DNA of 15,160 bases from MAG-120802 sp049430265 (GTDB lineage Bacteria > Actinomycetota > Actinomycetes > Nanopelagicales > Nanopelagicaceae). The translations under genes and the position numbers were made by a program. Shown in pieces: positions 13,704 to 15,160 of this stretch. The DNA lies in assembly GCA_049430265.1 (NCBI GenBank), contig JBMTBW010000021.1, positions 1 through 15,160 of the forward strand. Reading direction: 5' to 3'. Numbering within the stretch: the first letter of the stretch is position 1; each line of letters opens with the position of its first letter. The notes under the pieces are model-generated. The model worked only from the letters and a program-made list of their open reading frames with translations. It had not been told where the DNA came from and did not search any database.

Positions 13704-14156
13704 TTAAAACTTCACCTCTTTTCGCATGATTAGAGCGTGAATCCCCTTGGCATAGTAATTATCACGCCGCGAAATCAGTTGATATCCAGCCTTTTGATAA
13801 AGGCTCATCGCGGCTTCATTGCCCTCACGCATTTCAAGCATTAGAGCCTTTGCGCCGCGCTGAATTGCCCAAGACTCAAGTTTTTCGAGCAAGCTTGAGG
13901 CAATACCTAGCCTTCTATGGCTCTCTTTAATAGTTAGCGTGTGAATATCTGCCACATCCCCAAGTAGGGCAACTCCGCCATAGCCAACAATTTCTAACCC
14001 ATCGAGTGCTACTAAATACTCTCTTGTCTTTGGCATTCCAGCGAGCTCTTCCTTAAATTGATTAGCGCTCCAAGGGCTCTCTGGATAGATCTCACGTTCC
14101 ATTGAAACAAGAAGTGGAATATCTAAAGTGATCATCTGACGAAAGTTAGCCTTCAT
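13704..14156 (-). CDS. rimI: GNAT acetyltransferase RimI (ribosomal protein S18 alanine N-acetyltransferase type)
   Basis: This is a 150-residue GNAT-fold acetyltransferase. The acetyl-CoA binding motif A is IKESHRRLGIASSLLEKL (about 76-93), with the R-x-x-G-x-A pyrophosphate loop. Motif B carries LMLEMREGNEAAMSLYQKAGY, in which the Glu and the final AGY are characteristic of RimI. RimI acetylates the N-terminal Ala of ribosomal protein S18, but actinobacterial homologues may have wider substrates, so the target is inferred from family and from its place between tsaB and tsaD, which is conserved in many bacteria. Its ATG overlaps the tsaB stop by four bases (ATGA) and its TAA is immediately followed by the tsaD ATG. 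Confidence 0.93.
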   Translation of the reverse strand: MKANFRQMITLDIPLLVSMEREIYPESPWSANQFKEELAGMPKTREYLVALDGLEIVGYGGVALLGDVADIHTLTIKESHRRLGIASSLLEKLESWAIQRGAKALMLEMREGNEAAMSLYQKAGYQLISRRDNYYAKGIHALIMRKEVKF

Positions 14157-14707
14157 CTTGCGCTACTTTCAATCGCATCAGGACGCCTCAAATAAAAAGG
14201 CTGCTTAACATCTTGTCTCTTAGATTTAGCAAGGAGAAGAGCCATTGAGGGATAGAGGGGATCGCCAAATCCAAAACCAAACTTCTTTACATCTAGATCT
14301 TCAATCTCACTTGGCGCGCAGACTGATGGCCCCTGGGTTCGAATACCCTCTTGATATCTCGCCCAATAAATCTCTTTTCGTCTGGCATCAGTTGCTACTA
14401 GGTATGAATCGCAATCAATATCAATTCCATCAAGTGAGCAGACCCCAATCCAAGGAATCTGCCTAGCGTTTGCAAAGCTCATAGCAAAGATAATTCCAAC
14501 TCTAAGTCCGGTATATGGCCCTGGCCCCATACCAACAACTACTTGATCTATTTGGCTCTCAACAGCTAGGCCCTCATTAAGTAGCTTAGGCAGCGCCTCT
14601 GCATGCTCGGTTGCTCCATCATGAAAACCTGAATAGATCAGATCATTGTTACTAAATAGCGCTAGTGAGGTGCGATCTGTTGCAGTATCAATAACTAGGT
14701 AGTTCAT
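14153..14707 (-). CDS. tsaB: tRNA threonylcarbamoyladenosine biosynthesis protein TsaB
   Basis: TsaB is the catalytically silent partner that dimerises with TsaD and is needed for t6A synthesis. It has 184 residues. The N-terminal ASKHA strand LVIDTATDRTSLALF (4-18) and the hallmark VGMGPGPYTGLRVGI (58-72) are clear. The C-terminal half is short and divergent compared with E. coli TsaB (231 residues), as in other small actinobacterial forms. ATGA overlaps at both ends, with tsaE upstream and rimI downstream, indicate translational coupling through the operon. Confidence 0.94.
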   Translation of the reverse strand: MNYLVIDTATDRTSLALFSNNDLIYSGFHDGATEHAEALPKLLNEGLAVESQIDQVVVGMGPGPYTGLRVGIIFAMSFANARQIPWIGVCSLDGIDIDCDSYLVATDARRKEIYWARYQEGIRTQGPSVCAPSEIEDLDVKKFGFGFGDPLYPSMALLLAKSKRQDVKQPFYLRRPDAIESSAR

Positions 14708-15147
14708 AGGCTAAATCCAGCCCATCTTGAACCGACACCAGTAGCGCTGAGCACTCGCTCACTTTCCCCTTTTCCAAAAGCAATATCAATAACTAAATAC
14801 TCATCACTTAGCCGATTAACCAGGCTATCGCCCCATTCAATAACAGTTATTGCTTGATCTTTAGAGGTTGAGATATCAAGATCATCAAATTCAAAACCTT
14901 TAGCATCACTTAGAAGTAGGCGATAAGCATCGATATGAATGAAGGGCACCTTTGCTTTATGAACCCTCGAAATAATGAAGGTAGGCGAGCTAACTCCCTC
15001 TATGCCAAGGCCCATGCCAATTCCTACTGCTAGAGCTGTCTTTCCTGCCCCAAGCTCTCCTTTGAGAACAATTACATCACCAGCTCTTAATTGCTTAGAT
15101 AGCGAGATACCAAAATCTCGCATCTGCTCTGGCGATTGAATTAACAC
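14704..15147 (-). CDS. tsaE: tRNA threonylcarbamoyladenosine biosynthesis ATPase TsaE
   Basis: TsaE is the P-loop ATPase that drives turnover of the TsaB-TsaD complex. It has 147 residues. Walker A is GELGAGKT (30-37), the switch region SPTF is at 54-57, HIDAYRL is at 71-77 and the characteristic IEWGD is at 103-107. The start is a GTG at 15147, giving MLIQSPEQMRDFG. An ATG at 15123 would remove the first helix. TAATAT ends six bases before the GTG. Its TGA overlaps the tsaB ATG by four bases. TsaC/Sua5, the enzyme that makes TC-AMP, is not in the window. Confidence 0.94.
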   Translation of the reverse strand: MLIQSPEQMRDFGISLSKQLRAGDVIVLKGELGAGKTALAVGIGMGLGIEGVSSPTFIISRVHKAKVPFIHIDAYRLLLSDAKGFEFDDLDISTSKDQAITVIEWGDSLVNRLSDEYLVIDIAFGKGESERVLSATGVGSRWAGFSL

Positions 15148-15159
15148 CTAGTCATATTA
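15148..15159 (-). promoter_or_regulatory. Candidate leaderless -10 element of the tsaE operon
   Basis: On the minus strand TAATAT (15159-15154) is followed by six bases and then the tsaE GTG. This is the same arrangement as at whiB and the PIG-L gene. The -35 region would be off the right edge. The same bases could equally be the end of an upstream coding region (alr in mycobacteria), since both a TGA and a TAG occur here, so the call is tentative. Confidence 0.35.
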
Positions 15160-15160
15160 C

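Overview
The window looks like a chromosomal core region of a low-GC, genome-streamlined actinobacterium. The freshwater acI / Nanopelagicales type is my best guess. The actinobacterial assignment rests on a WhiB protein with the WhiB3/WhiD cysteine pattern, a GuaB plus GuaB3 pair, a GroEL with a histidine-rich tail beside GroES, and gene order. As I recall the Mycobacterium tuberculosis map, pcrA(uvrD1)-sucC, guaB2-guaB3-guaA, and whiB3-groEL1-groES-tsaD-rimI-tsaB-tsaE are all neighbourhoods there too. GC looks like the low-to-mid 40s by eye. Intergenic gaps are tiny, none over about 120 bases, and many starts and stops overlap. That fits a streamlined genome and argues against a high-GC soil actinomycete. 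The acI assignment is inference.

Layout, left to right. Bases 1-3005 (minus) hold pcrA followed by the first two thirds of sucC, which runs off the left edge. Divergent from pcrA, with 23 bases between the start codons, is a PIG-L/LmbE-type deacetylase (plus), which meets a secreted cyclophilin tail to tail with overlapping stop codons. The cyclophilin is the last gene of a minus-strand operon reading B12-type MerR regulator, guaB, guaB3, guaA, cyclophilin (9182 down to 3748). Divergent from the regulator is whiB3/whiD (plus), with a clear leaderless promoter. Next come terC (minus), a hairpin terminator, the CIRCE-controlled groES-groEL operon (minus), and the t6A operon tsaE-tsaB-rimI-tsaD (minus) to the right edge.

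Functionally the window covers guanine nucleotide synthesis (IMP to XMP by GuaB, XMP to GMP by GuaA), protein folding under heat-shock control, tRNA t6A37 modification with its linked ribosomal acetyltransferase, DNA repair, one TCA-cycle subunit, and two regulators.

The points most worth a second look are: (1) GuaB is only 373 residues and lacks the whole CBS/Bateman regulatory module; (2) the MerR regulator carries the W-x9-EH plus downstream-His signature of CarH-type adenosylcobalamin photoreceptors and is the first gene of the guanine operon; (3) GuaB3 has His where IMP dehydrogenases carry the catalytic Cys; (4) several start codons sit 6-7 bases after a TANNNT -10 hexamer, pointing to leaderless mRNAs, including a back-to-back overlapping pair at pcrA/PIG-L. 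There is no CRISPR array, insertion sequence, phage gene, tRNA or rRNA that I can see, and no wholly unfamiliar multi-gene system.
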